A stretch of 64,000 bases of DNA, taken from contig CACUVI010000029.1 of NCBI GenBank assembly GCA_902725215.1, positions 184,455 through 248,454 of the forward strand, written 5' to 3'. The number at the start of each line of letters is the position of its first letter. The first letter of the stretch is position 1. This document shows positions 28,286-37,222 of this stretch, piece by piece. Source of the DNA: Rhodospirillaceae bacterium LM-1 (GTDB taxonomy: Bacteria > Pseudomonadota > Alphaproteobacteria > Rhodospirillales > WMHbin7). Made by a program: the position numbers and the translations under genes. The notes beneath the pieces are model-generated. The model did no database searches. It had not been told where the DNA came from and saw only the letters and a program-made list of their open reading frames with translations.

Positions 28286-28984
28286 ATGGCCAATTCCCCC
28301 TCATTTCCACAGCTTTCCGGCTTGGCCGGACGCCTGCCGCACGATCTTGATCAGGCGCTGCTGGCGCCCTTTCTATCGTTGTCGCCCACGCAACAGATCG
28401 AAAGCGGAACCGTTCTGTTCTTGCAAGGCGAAAGGGCCACGCGCTTCGCCTGGCTGGAAGACGGGTTGGCCGAGCTGTTCGTCACCACCGGCAGCGGCGA
28501 GGAATTGCAACTCGACCTAGCCGCCAGAGGCGCCATGCTGGGCGACATCGCCGCAGCCACCGCAACACCCCATCTAACCGCGGCCAGGGCTTTGACACCC
28601 GTAAAACTGCGCTGGATCGATGCCCAGAGCTTTCGCGACAGGCTCAGCAACGATGGCCATATGGTTCTTGGAACGCTGGCCGGTCTGTGTCTGCGTCTGC
28701 GCCGTCTAGTCTCGCAGATCGACGAAATGAAATTGCGCTCCGGCACCAGACGCCTTGCCGGCTTCCTGCTTGAACTGGCCGGAACGGAGGAAGGCAAGGC
28801 CAGCATCACGCTACCCTTCGAGAAAAAGACATTGGCCAAACATCTGGGCATGACCAGCCAAAGCCTTTCGCGTTCGCTGAAGGCGCTGGGAACGATGGGG
28901 GTTTCCATCAAGGGACGCAGCTTTGCCCTGGCCGATTGCCAGCGGCTTAAGGAGTTCCACGATCAAGAAGGCGACAGCTTATGA
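28286..28984 (+). CDS. Crp/Fnr family regulator (first of pair)
   Basis: The 232-residue product has an N-terminal cyclic-nucleotide-binding-type beta roll (IESGTVLFLQGERATRFAWLEDGLAELF) with no Fnr cysteine cluster. A long helix follows, then a C-terminal winged helix: KKTLAKHLGMTSQSLSRSLKAL is the recognition segment. The cAMP-binding RxS motif is not evident, so the ligand is unknown. Its stop overlaps the next regulator's ATG (ATGA), a rare arrangement that suggests the two are made in equal amounts. Confidence 0.85.
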   Translation: MANSPSFPQLSGLAGRLPHDLDQALLAPFLSLSPTQQIESGTVLFLQGERATRFAWLEDGLAELFVTTGSGEELQLDLAARGAMLGDIAAATATPHLTAARALTPVKLRWIDAQSFRDRLSNDGHMVLGTLAGLCLRLRRLVSQIDEMKLRSGTRRLAGFLLELAGTEEGKASITLPFEKKTLAKHLGMTSQSLSRSLKALGTMGVSIKGRSFALADCQRLKEFHDQEGDSL

Positions 28985-29709
28985 GCCGCCTGCTTTGCCC
29001 CACGGATGCGCCCGCCGCCCGCGCTGGGCGGCTGCGCCCCAAATCCGCCTTGCTGGCCGAAGCCCTGTTCGAAGGATTGGCCCCCAAGGACCTCGACTGG
29101 CTGGCGGAACTTGGCGAAACGCGAAGCTACGCCAAGGGCGAAACCATCTTCGATCAAGGCGACGAGGCGCGTCATCTGTACGTTGTCGAACAGGGCCGCG
29201 TGAAGATTTTCACCACCTCGGTCAATGGCGCCCAGAATGTGCTGGGCCTGTTCGGACCCGGCACGCATGTCGCCATTGTCTCGCTTTACGGATTCGACAC
29301 ATATCCAGCAAGTTGCGAGGCGCTGGAGGAAACGCGCCTGCTAGCCCTGCCCGCCCAATTGCTGGCCAAGCGCCTGTCCGAACAGCCTGCCATCGCCATG
29401 GCCATGCTGAAGCGGGCGGGAAAACGCCTGGAGTTGCTGCTGGACAGTTATCTCGATCTGAAGGCCCTAAGCCCGCTTGAACGCCTAGCCCGCCATCTGC
29501 TGGACTTGGCCGACGCCGAACGAGGTCCCGCCAGAATCCTGCTGCCCTATCCGCGTACCGTGCTGGCCGCCGCCATCGGCATCGCGCCCGAGAATCTCTC
29601 GCGGGCATTTGCGCGTCTGGCCGCCATTGGCGTTCACAGCGAAGGCAGCATCATCGTGATCGAAGAGCTTTCGCGCCTGAAAGACCTTCCCAAGACGAAA
29701 GGGGACTGA
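28981..29709 (+). CDS. Crp/Fnr family regulator (second of pair)
   Basis: The 242 residues include KGETIFDQGDEARHLYVVEQGRVKIF in the sensor domain and RTVLAAAIGIAPENLSRAFARLAAIGV as the helix-turn-helix. LLALPAQLLAKRLSEQPAIAMAM lies in the hinge. There is a Cys near the N-terminus (MSRLLCPTD) and one near 100, too few for an Fnr-type [4Fe-4S] cluster. It may be a Dnr/NnrR-like or orphan regulator. It may form heterodimers with the product of the overlapping upstream gene. Confidence 0.85.
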   Translation: MSRLLCPTDAPAARAGRLRPKSALLAEALFEGLAPKDLDWLAELGETRSYAKGETIFDQGDEARHLYVVEQGRVKIFTTSVNGAQNVLGLFGPGTHVAIVSLYGFDTYPASCEALEETRLLALPAQLLAKRLSEQPAIAMAMLKRAGKRLELLLDSYLDLKALSPLERLARHLLDLADAERGPARILLPYPRTVLAAAIGIAPENLSRAFARLAAIGVHSEGSIIVIEELSRLKDLPKTKGD

Positions 29710-29711
29710 TC

Positions 29712-30485
29712 TTGGCCATTTCGCATCTTTCATATATGCTGTACCGCGACGCCAGACGGGCCGGTTGGCTGCCGACCGGGGGACGAATTCTCGAATTCGG
29801 CGAAGCCAACTGGTACAACGACATTGAGGCCGCCGTTCTGTTGAAGGATATCGACAGTTTCATTCAAGATGAGGCGCTCAAGGAAGAGCTGACCGGGCGG
29901 TTTCAAAACCTGGACACCAACGGCCCCGCTTATCTGTTCGACATTGCCCGCCTGTTTTACGACATCATTTTCCAGCCCAGCGAACGCCAAGCCATCGATT
30001 TGAACGGCACGCCGGACGCCATGCAGCTTGACCTGAACGAACCAATCGATCTGGGCCGTCAGTTCGACATCTGCATCAACAACGGAACGGCGGAACATGT
30101 CTTTGATATCGGCAACTTCTTTCGCACCATGCACGACTGCACGGCGCCGGGCGGCATCATGTTCCACGAAGCGCCGATGACCGGCTGGCTGGATCACGGT
30201 TTTTACAATTTCCAACCGACTTTCTTTTTCGATTTGGCCGCCGCCAACGATTACCAGATCATCGGCCTGTTCGTTTGCGACCTGTCCAATATCAGCGTAG
30301 CCCCCCTGACGTCGCGCAAATCGGCCCACCAGATGGCCCAAAGGTTGGAGCTTCCCGACAACGCCAATCTGTTTGCGGCTTTGAAAAAGCCAATGGAAGA
30401 AAGAGGCTTCAAAACGCCCAGACAGGGCTATTACGATGGTCGTTTGGATGCCGAAGAGGCCGAAGCCTGGAACAATTTGCGTTAG
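29712..30485 (+). CDS. SAM-methyltransferase-like protein
   Basis: The start is TTG at 29712, with AAGGGG about ten bases upstream and only 2 bp after the crp/fnr stop; an ATG at 29736 is the alternative. The 257 residues show ILEFGEANWYN (motif I-like), QFDICINNGTAEHVFDIGNFFRTMHDCTAPGGIMFHEAPMTGW in two segments resembling motifs IV-V of class I methyltransferases, and no clear substrate domain. The C-terminal 40 residues are charged. Function unknown. Its end overlaps the convergent CYTH gene by 4 bp. Confidence 0.6.
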   Translation: MAISHLSYMLYRDARRAGWLPTGGRILEFGEANWYNDIEAAVLLKDIDSFIQDEALKEELTGRFQNLDTNGPAYLFDIARLFYDIIFQPSERQAIDLNGTPDAMQLDLNEPIDLGRQFDICINNGTAEHVFDIGNFFRTMHDCTAPGGIMFHEAPMTGWLDHGFYNFQPTFFFDLAAANDYQIIGLFVCDLSNISVAPLTSRKSAHQMAQRLELPDNANLFAALKKPMEERGFKTPRQGYYDGRLDAEEAEAWNNLR

Positions 30486-31018
30486 CCGCGCCTGATGCCG
30501 CCCTTGGCCTTCAGCCGTTTCGCGGCTGGGGGCACGGGGATGACCGGTCCCTTGACCATCCGGTAAAGCTGGCTGTTGCGGAAACGCTTGTCGCTGGTTA
30601 CTTCCGCGCCCAGCCAGGACGGCATGGGAAAACTTTGCTGAGGATGCGACAATTCGATCTCGGCAAGCATCAATCCTTCGTGCCTTCCTAGGAACTGATC
30701 GACCTCGAATGTATGGCTTTCCACATCGACCAGATGGCGGATTTTCTCGATCGGCGGATGCGCGCAAAGAGAAAAAAGCCAATCGGCCATTTCCTTGGGG
30801 ATCGGCACTTCCCATTCGCCGCGCACAGCTTCCGCCAGATCTGTCTTGAACGACAAGATGGCGTCATCGTCAGACATGCGAACCCGCATGGAGACGCCCG
30901 GCGCATAGGGCAGGTAGCTTTGACGAATGCGAAGAACGCCCTTGCAGGAGTCCCGCCAGCTATCCGAAGCGACGAGAAATTTCCGTTCGATTTCCAGGCC
31001 GGGCCAAACAGTAGGCAT
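30482..31018 (-). CDS. CYTH domain protein (adenylate cyclase class IV/triphosphatase type)
   Basis: The 178-residue product has the ExExK signature as LEIERKFLVA at residues 8-17, then RIRQSYLP, MRVRM, LSFKTDL, and EWEVPIPK, the alternating charged strands of the triphosphate tunnel. FEVDQFLG and LAEIEL are the metal-binding acids. Bacterial members are mostly inorganic triphosphatases, some adenylate cyclases. The activity cannot be told from the sequence. Confidence 0.88.
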   Translation of the reverse strand: MPTVWPGLEIERKFLVASDSWRDSCKGVLRIRQSYLPYAPGVSMRVRMSDDDAILSFKTDLAEAVRGEWEVPIPKEMADWLFSLCAHPPIEKIRHLVDVESHTFEVDQFLGRHEGLMLAEIELSHPQQSFPMPSWLGAEVTSDKRFRNSQLYRMVKGPVIPVPPAAKRLKAKGGIRRG

Positions 31019-31087
31019 GAAGCACCTTTCGAGAAGCCCACTTTCCCAGAGCCCTGGCCTGCGGTCAAGCCAAACGGACGGTAGCTT

Positions 31088-31318
31088 TCAAACCATGCCG
31101 CAGCGTCTGGCTCGGATTGCCCGAAACTCTTCCTCGGCGGCGCAATCGCTACAATATTTTGTGGTTGAGGTGATTTTAAGCCTTTCCGGCTCGATCAATT
31201 CGCCGCATGACCGGCAGACGCCCGTCGAACGGGGGCCGGACAGGCCGTCAAGCACGGCAAAAAGGGCGACTTCTGTGAAGGCTTCAATACGTTCGGCGGC
31301 CCGGTCAAGATCGTCCAC
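31088..31318 (-). CDS. DksA/TraR-type zinc finger protein
   Basis: This 76-residue protein has the zinc finger CRSCGELIEPERL...YCSDCA (Cys pairs at about 35/38 and 56/59), the C-terminal half of the DksA/TraR family. The N-terminal helices are too short to form the full DksA coiled coil, so it is closer to TraR-like short members. Such proteins bind RNA polymerase in the secondary channel. Confidence is limited by its small size. Confidence 0.75.
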   Translation of the reverse strand: MDDLDRAAERIEAFTEVALFAVLDGLSGPRSTGVCRSCGELIEPERLKITSTTKYCSDCAAEEEFRAIRARRCGMV

Positions 31319-31402
31319 GTTTCAACCCTTGCGTTGGTTTCAACGAAGGGAACCATGCAGGAGATTCGGCCTTAGGGACAATGAAGTCTGTGTGACAAAC
31401 GC

Positions 31403-33040
31403 CTATTTTTGCAGGCTTAGATCGTACAGATCAAGGCGCCGATCCATCAAATTGCGCACGCTACCATGCATGTGCAATTCCTTAAGCAGACTTAAATCCA
31501 AATCGGCGATCAGAACCGTTTCCGTGTTGGGCGTCGCTTCGGCGGCAACGCCGTCATGCGGAAAGGAAAAGTCCGAGGGAGTCAGAATGGCCGCCTGCGA
31601 ATATTGGATATCCATGTTCTCGACATTGGGCAGATTGCCGACGCTGCCGGTGATGACGACATAGCATTCATTCTCGATGGCCCTGGCCTGCGCGCAATGG
31701 CGCAGCCGAAGATAAGCGTTCTTGGTGTCCGTCCAATAGGGTACGAACAGGATCGACATGCCCTGCTCGGCCAACAGTCGCGGCAGTTCCGGAAATTCCA
31801 CGTCATAGCAGATCAGAATGCCGATGCGCCCGATGTCGGTATTGAAGACGCGAAGCGCATCGCCGCCCTTGACGCCCCAATAGGCTTTCTCGTCGGGCGT
31901 GATGTGCAGCTTGTACTGGGCGTCGGATGTGCCGTCGCGGCGCATCAGGTAAGACACATTGCGCAGTTCCATGTCGCGATATTCCGGCATGCTGCCCGCA
32001 ATGATATTGACGTTGTAGGAAACGGCCAAGCGCTGCAGTTCCTGGCGCATGCTGGGGCCGTATTCGGCCAGATGGCGCACGGCCAGGGCCGGATCGGACG
32101 TATCGGCCAGCGCCATCAAGGGGGCGCCGAAAAATTCCGGCAGCAGCATGAAATCGGCCTTATAGCCCGCCACGGCATCGACGAAGAACTCGATCTGGCG
32201 CATCAGCCCTTCAAAGGATTCCACGGGGCGCATCTGCCATTGAACGGCGCCGATGCGCACCACTTCCTTGGCCTGACCAACCGACGAGACGACCGGCTTG
32301 TCTTCATAATAGATGTTGATCCATTCAAGCAGGGTGGCGTAGCCCCTTGTTTCGCGGTCCAACGGCTCGTAGTCGGTGATAACCCGACGCACATGGAAAT
32401 CGTTGGCCAATTGGAAGCTAAGCACGGGATCGTGCAATTCCTTGTTCTTGACCAGTTCGATATACTGGCGCGGCGTCATCTTGCCCGCGTAGTCCTTGTA
32501 GCCGGGAATGCGCCCTCCCGCCACGATGGCCCTAAGATTCATGCTTTCGCACATCTCCTTGCGCGCGTCATACAAGCGGCGCCCCAGGCGCAAATCGCGA
32601 AAATCCGGATCGACGAACAAATCGACGCCATACAGCGTGTCGCCTTGGGGATTGTGCGTCGTAATGAAACCGTCGGCCGTGATTTCAGCATAAGTGTGCT
32701 TGTCGCCCCAGTCGGCATATTTGACGATCAGGCTAAGCGCCACGGCAATGACCCGGCCCTTGTTCTCGATACAAATCTGGCCTTCGGGAAAATGAGCCAA
32801 TTGCGAGGCAATATGTTCCTTGGTCCAAGCGCCGCCCATATTGGCGTAAACGCGGTCCATGATCGCCTTCAGATCTTCGTAATCGTCCAGCGTCAAATGA
32901 CGCAGCACCAGTTTGTGGCTGCGCTTTTTGCGTCCGGCTTTTTTGGGCAATTCATTTATCAGGGTTGCGGATGTTGGTGGCTTCAAGGCTCTGACGCGTT
33001 TGGCCAGATCGCCCTTTTGCTTCTTCTTGCTTTTATGCAT
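31403..33040 (-). CDS. GNAT acetyltransferase/carbon-nitrogen hydrolase fusion
   Basis: The 545-residue protein joins two domains. Residues about 45-215 form a GNAT domain (LTLDDYEDLKAIMDRVY and DPDFRDLRLGRRLYDARKEM). Residues about 260-520 form a nitrilase-type hydrolase with the catalytic triad Glu in FMLLPEFFGAP, Lys in YKLHITPDEKAYWG and Cys in IGILICYDVEFPE. The N-terminus is Lys-rich. This fused architecture is known and widespread but its substrate is not established. It stands alone between dksA-like and the divergent gene at 33286. Confidence 0.9.
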   Translation of the reverse strand: MHKSKKKQKGDLAKRVRALKPPTSATLINELPKKAGRKKRSHKLVLRHLTLDDYEDLKAIMDRVYANMGGAWTKEHIASQLAHFPEGQICIENKGRVIAVALSLIVKYADWGDKHTYAEITADGFITTHNPQGDTLYGVDLFVDPDFRDLRLGRRLYDARKEMCESMNLRAIVAGGRIPGYKDYAGKMTPRQYIELVKNKELHDPVLSFQLANDFHVRRVITDYEPLDRETRGYATLLEWINIYYEDKPVVSSVGQAKEVVRIGAVQWQMRPVESFEGLMRQIEFFVDAVAGYKADFMLLPEFFGAPLMALADTSDPALAVRHLAEYGPSMRQELQRLAVSYNVNIIAGSMPEYRDMELRNVSYLMRRDGTSDAQYKLHITPDEKAYWGVKGGDALRVFNTDIGRIGILICYDVEFPELPRLLAEQGMSILFVPYWTDTKNAYLRLRHCAQARAIENECYVVITGSVGNLPNVENMDIQYSQAAILTPSDFSFPHDGVAAEATPNTETVLIADLDLSLLKELHMHGSVRNLMDRRLDLYDLSLQK

Positions 33041-33285
33041 GCCCGCCTACCGATTTCATATGAGTGTCAAGGTAAGGCAGGTCAGATGATGTTTGGATGA
33101 CAGTTTTGTGACGGCGCCATCCGCAATCCACTGATTCTACAAGTTTTCATGATATAACTAAAATTGTTGACTTTTGTCATGAAGTGACATGAAAATGCCA
33201 TACCCACACATCCAGAGGGGTCTTGGGTGTTCGTTCTGGTCAACTTTGAACTAAAAGACAAGCACGCTTGGGGGCCGAACCTTCC

Positions 33286-34479
33286 ATGAGCGCCCCTGCT
33301 GCTGCGATCCAGGAAACCAGACTTAGCGCATCCGTCGATGGCGCTAGCGTCAAAACCGTCCGCGAAACATTGCAAGGACCCGTGATTCAGACCCTGCGCC
33401 GTCTGATCCCGGAATTGGGACAAGCGTCGGGCGAGGCCGCCTATGATCTCGCCCTGGCCAATATCCCCCTGCTGGACACTTGCTTTAAAACCTTCCGCGC
33501 CCAACGCGACCGCTTCAATCACATTCTAAAGGACAAATCCGGGCGCGTGGTCGGCGACGATACCGGGCTGCTGGCTTGCGGACATAATCTGGAAGTCGTG
33601 ATCGCCATGATCGTCCGCACGGCGGCAAAGCGCTATTTCCGCCACCATTTGGGGCTAAATAAAAAGACCAGCGGGCTGTTGGGCAAAGTGCGCAGCCGCC
33701 TGTCTTCCAGCCAAACCAAACCGAAAGGCTTGGCGGAAGAGCTGTACGACAGCATCAAGGGATATCTGCTTTTTGAATGGCAGGTGCCCCTGGTCCCCTC
33801 CTATGCCAAGCTGACCCCGGCGCAGGTTTCGCAATTGGGGACACAGCTTTTGCAATATACCGACGCCGCTCAACTGGCCAAGGCAACAGGCTTGCCGCTT
33901 CCCGCCGACATGCAACGCGCCAAAGCGCCTGAAGCGCCCGACAAAGTTCAACCTTTGAAGTTGGCCCCACCCGCCGCCGCCAAAAGGATGTCGCCGCCGC
34001 CTCTTGCCGCTGCCCCGCGTCCCGTATCGGCCATCGCGGCGCGCGCCATTCCCATCGCACAAACGGCAATTCCTGCGGCCATGCCTAGGCAGGATCCGGG
34101 CGGAAAGAAACTGTCCGGCGCCAGCTTCGCGCCAATTCTTGAACTGCCCCAGGTGCAAGCGGCGACAGACCCGGCTCTGCACGGCGTCAATAGTGTGCGC
34201 ATCATCGACCTGGTGGGGGCCAAGGCTTGGACACTTCTGATTCTGACCCTGGGCATCCGACGCAAGGACCATCTGGCCGTGCTGCTGCTGAACGCCTTCG
34301 CGCTGTTGGGCATTCAAGATTTCAACCGCATTTTCGGCAACGGCGCCAATCCATATTTACTGGAAAAGCTGGTCGAAAATGTAAAGCCCGGCGAGATTAG
34401 TCCCAAGGCCACGCTTGGCGACGTCATCGAATTCACGCTCAATACGTTCTCACCCAAGAAGGCTGCATCCCTGCAATAG
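33286..34479 (+). CDS. hypothetical protein with helical N-terminus and Pro/Ala linker
   Basis: I do not recognise this protein. The ATG at 33286 gives 397 residues. Residues about 20-215 are helical and charged, residues about 215-285 form a Pro/Ala-rich linker (PLKLAPPAAAKRMSPP), and the C-terminal 120 residues form a second helical domain containing RIIDLVGAKAWTLLILTL. There is no signal peptide or membrane helix. A 240-bp promoter region separates it from the divergent GNAT gene. Confidence 0.55.
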   Translation: MSAPAAAIQETRLSASVDGASVKTVRETLQGPVIQTLRRLIPELGQASGEAAYDLALANIPLLDTCFKTFRAQRDRFNHILKDKSGRVVGDDTGLLACGHNLEVVIAMIVRTAAKRYFRHHLGLNKKTSGLLGKVRSRLSSSQTKPKGLAEELYDSIKGYLLFEWQVPLVPSYAKLTPAQVSQLGTQLLQYTDAAQLAKATGLPLPADMQRAKAPEAPDKVQPLKLAPPAAAKRMSPPPLAAAPRPVSAIAARAIPIAQTAIPAAMPRQDPGGKKLSGASFAPILELPQVQAATDPALHGVNSVRIIDLVGAKAWTLLILTLGIRRKDHLAVLLLNAFALLGIQDFNRIFGNGANPYLLEKLVENVKPGEISPKATLGDVIEFTLNTFSPKKAASLQ

Positions 34480-34543
34480 GGGGGCTAAGACGCGCCGTGA
34501 TAAAATCTGACGTGCTGGCGCACGATCATCCAGTGCGCCCGCT

Positions 34544-35605
34544 CTATGCCATTGACACCATCACCTTAGGACTTCCGGCTTCCAGATGCCCGATCGCGGC
34601 GGCATCGGCAAAGCCTGCATCGTGAAGGATTTTCAGAACATCCCCTGCGGCATCGGGCCTAGCGGCGATCAGCAGGCCGCCGCTAGTTTGCGGGTCGGTC
34701 AACAGCGCCTTTTGCCAATCGGGCGCGTGAGCGGGCCAATCGACATGCATTTGATAGCTGGCCCAGTTGCGGGCCGATGCGCCGGTGACGAATCCTTTTC
34801 GAGCCAAGTCCAGGGCTTCGGGAATCACCGGCACCTTGTCTGCGTTCAAAACCATGGACAGTTTGCCGCCACGCGCCATTTCCCAGCCATGACCCAGCAA
34901 AGCGAAACCGGTCACGTCCGTCATAGCGTGAACGCCATCAAGGGCGGCAATCGCTGGTCCCGCATCGTTCAGGCGCGTTGTGTGACCGATCATGGCGCCA
35001 TAGCCATCAGCGGACAAAGCCCCCTTCTTCAGCGCAGCCGACAGAATGCCGATGCCGATGGGTTTGCCGAGAATCAGAATGTCGCCGGGCTTCGCGCCGT
35101 CATTGCGCTTGATCTTCGACGTCTCGGCCAAGCCAAGAGCGACCAGACCGTAAATCGGCTCGGCGGAATCGATGGAATGGCCGCCAGCCAAGGGAATTCC
35201 CGCCGCTCGGCAAGTATCCAGGCCGCCGCGCACGATGTTTCGGATGGCGTCATCGGGCAATTTATCGATAGGCATGGCCAGAATGGCCAATGCCAGGATG
35301 GGTCTGGCCCCCATGGCGTAAACGTCGGACAAGGCATTGGTGGCGGCGATGCGCCCAAAGTCGTAGCCGTCATCGACGATGGGCATGAAAAAGTCGGTGG
35401 TGGCGACCAGCGCTTGACCGTTGCCAAGATCGTAGACGGCGGCATCGTCGCCATTCTCCAGCCCGACAAGCAAGCCGGGATAGGGCAATGCATCCTTCGG
35501 CAACTCGGCCAGCAAACGCTCGAGCACCGCAGGCGCCATCTTGCAGCCGCAACCGCCGCCATGGGAGAAACTTGTCAGCTTAATCGAGGTGGTCATGCAT
35601 CTCAT
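34544..35605 (-). CDS. selD: selenide, water dikinase
   Basis: SelD makes selenophosphate from selenide and ATP. The 353 residues show HGGGCGCKMAP near residue 15 with the catalytic Cys-Lys, NGDDAAVYDLGNGQALVATTDFF, and a C-terminal ALLTDPQTSGGLL. An in-frame ATG at 35596 is an alternative start. It is the last gene of the operon that also encodes XdhC, YqeC, YqeB, a MocA-like enzyme and a molybdenum hydroxylase. No selA, selB or ybbB is visible here, which fits a SelD dedicated to a selenium-containing molybdenum cofactor. Confidence 0.95.
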   Translation of the reverse strand: MRCMTTSIKLTSFSHGGGCGCKMAPAVLERLLAELPKDALPYPGLLVGLENGDDAAVYDLGNGQALVATTDFFMPIVDDGYDFGRIAATNALSDVYAMGARPILALAILAMPIDKLPDDAIRNIVRGGLDTCRAAGIPLAGGHSIDSAEPIYGLVALGLAETSKIKRNDGAKPGDILILGKPIGIGILSAALKKGALSADGYGAMIGHTTRLNDAGPAIAALDGVHAMTDVTGFALLGHGWEMARGGKLSMVLNADKVPVIPEALDLARKGFVTGASARNWASYQMHVDWPAHAPDWQKALLTDPQTSGGLLIAARPDAAGDVLKILHDAGFADAAAIGHLEAGSPKVMVSMA

Positions 35606-35650
35606 TCCGCTTGCGCGCCAGGAACCGAAGTCCCGATGGGTGTGAGCTTG

Positions 35651-36442
35651 TCAAACTGTTCCAGAGCGGCGGCGCTTCAGCAACTGGCTGACGATGCCGA
35701 TGGCGATTTCAGGCGGGGTGTTGTCGCCCAGCTTCTCGCCCGCCGGACAGACCAGCGCATCGATGAATGGCCGCGCCAAGCCATCTTCCGCCAAACGCTT
35801 CCTCAATATAGCCGCTTTCGATTTGCTGCCGATGACTCCGATATAGGGGAACGAACGCCCGGTCTCGGCCAAGGCCTTCAAGACGTCGCGGTCAAGGCTG
35901 TGACCAATGGTCATCACAAGAATATCGGCGCCCATTGGAATCTGCTCGGCGCCATCCTTCATTTCGTCCACATGTTTGGCCAACAAACGTGGTGAAGCTG
36001 GCAAGGCGGCCAGCCAGTCGGCCCGGCTGTCGTAAACTTGGATGCGGCAATCCAGGGTGATCAGCAAACGGCAAAGCGCTTGAGCGACATGCCCGGCGCC
36101 GAAGACGGCCACCGTCCAATCAGAAACACCGCCCTGGCATTCAAGAAAGACCGTGACTTCTCCGCCGCAAGTCATGCCCAGATCGCGGTTCAGATTTAGC
36201 GAAACCAGCTTCGTTCGCCCGCCATCCTGGCCCGACATCATGCTGCGGGCGATTTCCTCGCAATGCTTTTCCAAGCGCCCGCCGCCGATCGTGCCGCATA
36301 AAAGACCGCCCTCGGTGAAGATGGCTTTGCTGCCCAGAATTTGCGGGATGCTGCCTCGCCCATCGACCAGCGTCGCCAGACAATGGGGGGTATGAGCCAG
36401 ATAAAGATCGCGGGATTTTTCCAGAATATCCAGATATGACAT
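35651..36442 (-). CDS. xdhC: XdhC family molybdenum cofactor insertion/sulfuration chaperone
   Basis: The 263-residue product has ATLVDGRGSIPQILGSKAIF (XdhC N-terminal domain), GTIGGGRLEKHCEEIA, MTCGGEVTVFLE and a C-terminal Rossmann domain AVFGAGHVAQALCRLL with IGVIGSKSKAAILRKRL. XdhC proteins bind the molybdenum cofactor, protect its terminal sulfido (or selenido) ligand and hand it to the hydroxylase. It lies between yqeC and selD in the hydroxylase operon. Confidence 0.92.
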   Translation of the reverse strand: MSYLDILEKSRDLYLAHTPHCLATLVDGRGSIPQILGSKAIFTEGGLLCGTIGGGRLEKHCEEIARSMMSGQDGGRTKLVSLNLNRDLGMTCGGEVTVFLECQGGVSDWTVAVFGAGHVAQALCRLLITLDCRIQVYDSRADWLAALPASPRLLAKHVDEMKDGAEQIPMGADILVMTIGHSLDRDVLKALAETGRSFPYIGVIGSKSKAAILRKRLAEDGLARPFIDALVCPAGEKLGDNTPPEIAIGIVSQLLKRRRSGTV

Positions 36443-36466
36443 GGCGCTTGCTCGATTGATTGATCT

Positions 36467-37222
36467 TCAGTTTACCCGTTTTGCCGTCCAGACCCAACTG
36501 ATTGCGGGAAGGGGTTTCAATCTTCCCGCCGCCAGAACGTGGAAATGCTCTGGCTTGTCGTTTGCGGTGTTCATCAACTGGCGAACATGTTCCAGCGCGC
36601 CGGGCGCGTCATCCTGATTAAGAAAAAGAATGCGACGCACAACGCTTTTCAGCGAGCGGCCATAAGCGCGCTCGTCGGTGGCAATTTTCCACAAGCCCTC
36701 GGAGCTGACGACATCGCCCGCCAATTGCGACCAGAGTTGCGAGCGAAACACCACATCGTCGGTCACGGGCTTTCCCATGGCGCTAAGCCCTGCCACCAGA
36801 ATAACGCTATCCGCCGAGGCGGGAATGACCGGTTCATGTTGGGCTGGCGCTTTCACGGCGCATCTTCTGGCGCCATCGGCCTCGATCAGGATGCGATCAA
36901 ACTGTGCTGTCTTGGCTATGGCGTCGATGTGGCAACCATCCAGGCCCGTCCATTTTCCAAGCTCCGGCAAACTGCCCGCATAGGTAAAAACGGGCATCGA
37001 TGAATCCAAACCGGACAGACTCGACAAACTTTCATACGGAACGCAACGCCAGCCTTGGGCGAATTCGTCTGCCGCCACCTTGGTCGTGGTGGTTGCCAGC
37101 ACGCGAAAACCGCTTTCATGAAATGCCGCGCCAAGGGCGCCGATCAGACTGGTTTTGCCGCCCGCCCCGACAACGGCGATCACCCGGGCGTTTTGCAAGC
37201 CCAAATCATCAATGATTGGCAT
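36467..37222 (-). CDS. yqeC: selenium-dependent hydroxylase accessory protein YqeC
   Basis: The ATG at 37222 overlaps yqeB by 14 bp and yields 251 residues, beginning just before the P-loop-like VIAVVGAGGKTSLIGALG. LATTTTKVAADEFAQGW and LIEADGARRCAVKAPAQHEPVIP are family signatures. Its exact step in maturing the selenium-containing molybdenum cofactor is unknown. The gene co-occurs with yqeB and selD in genomes with selenium-dependent molybdenum hydroxylases. Confidence 0.88.
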   Translation of the reverse strand: MPIIDDLGLQNARVIAVVGAGGKTSLIGALGAAFHESGFRVLATTTTKVAADEFAQGWRCVPYESLSSLSGLDSSMPVFTYAGSLPELGKWTGLDGCHIDAIAKTAQFDRILIEADGARRCAVKAPAQHEPVIPASADSVILVAGLSAMGKPVTDDVVFRSQLWSQLAGDVVSSEGLWKIATDERAYGRSLKSVVRRILFLNQDDAPGALEHVRQLMNTANDKPEHFHVLAAGRLKPLPAISWVWTAKRVN

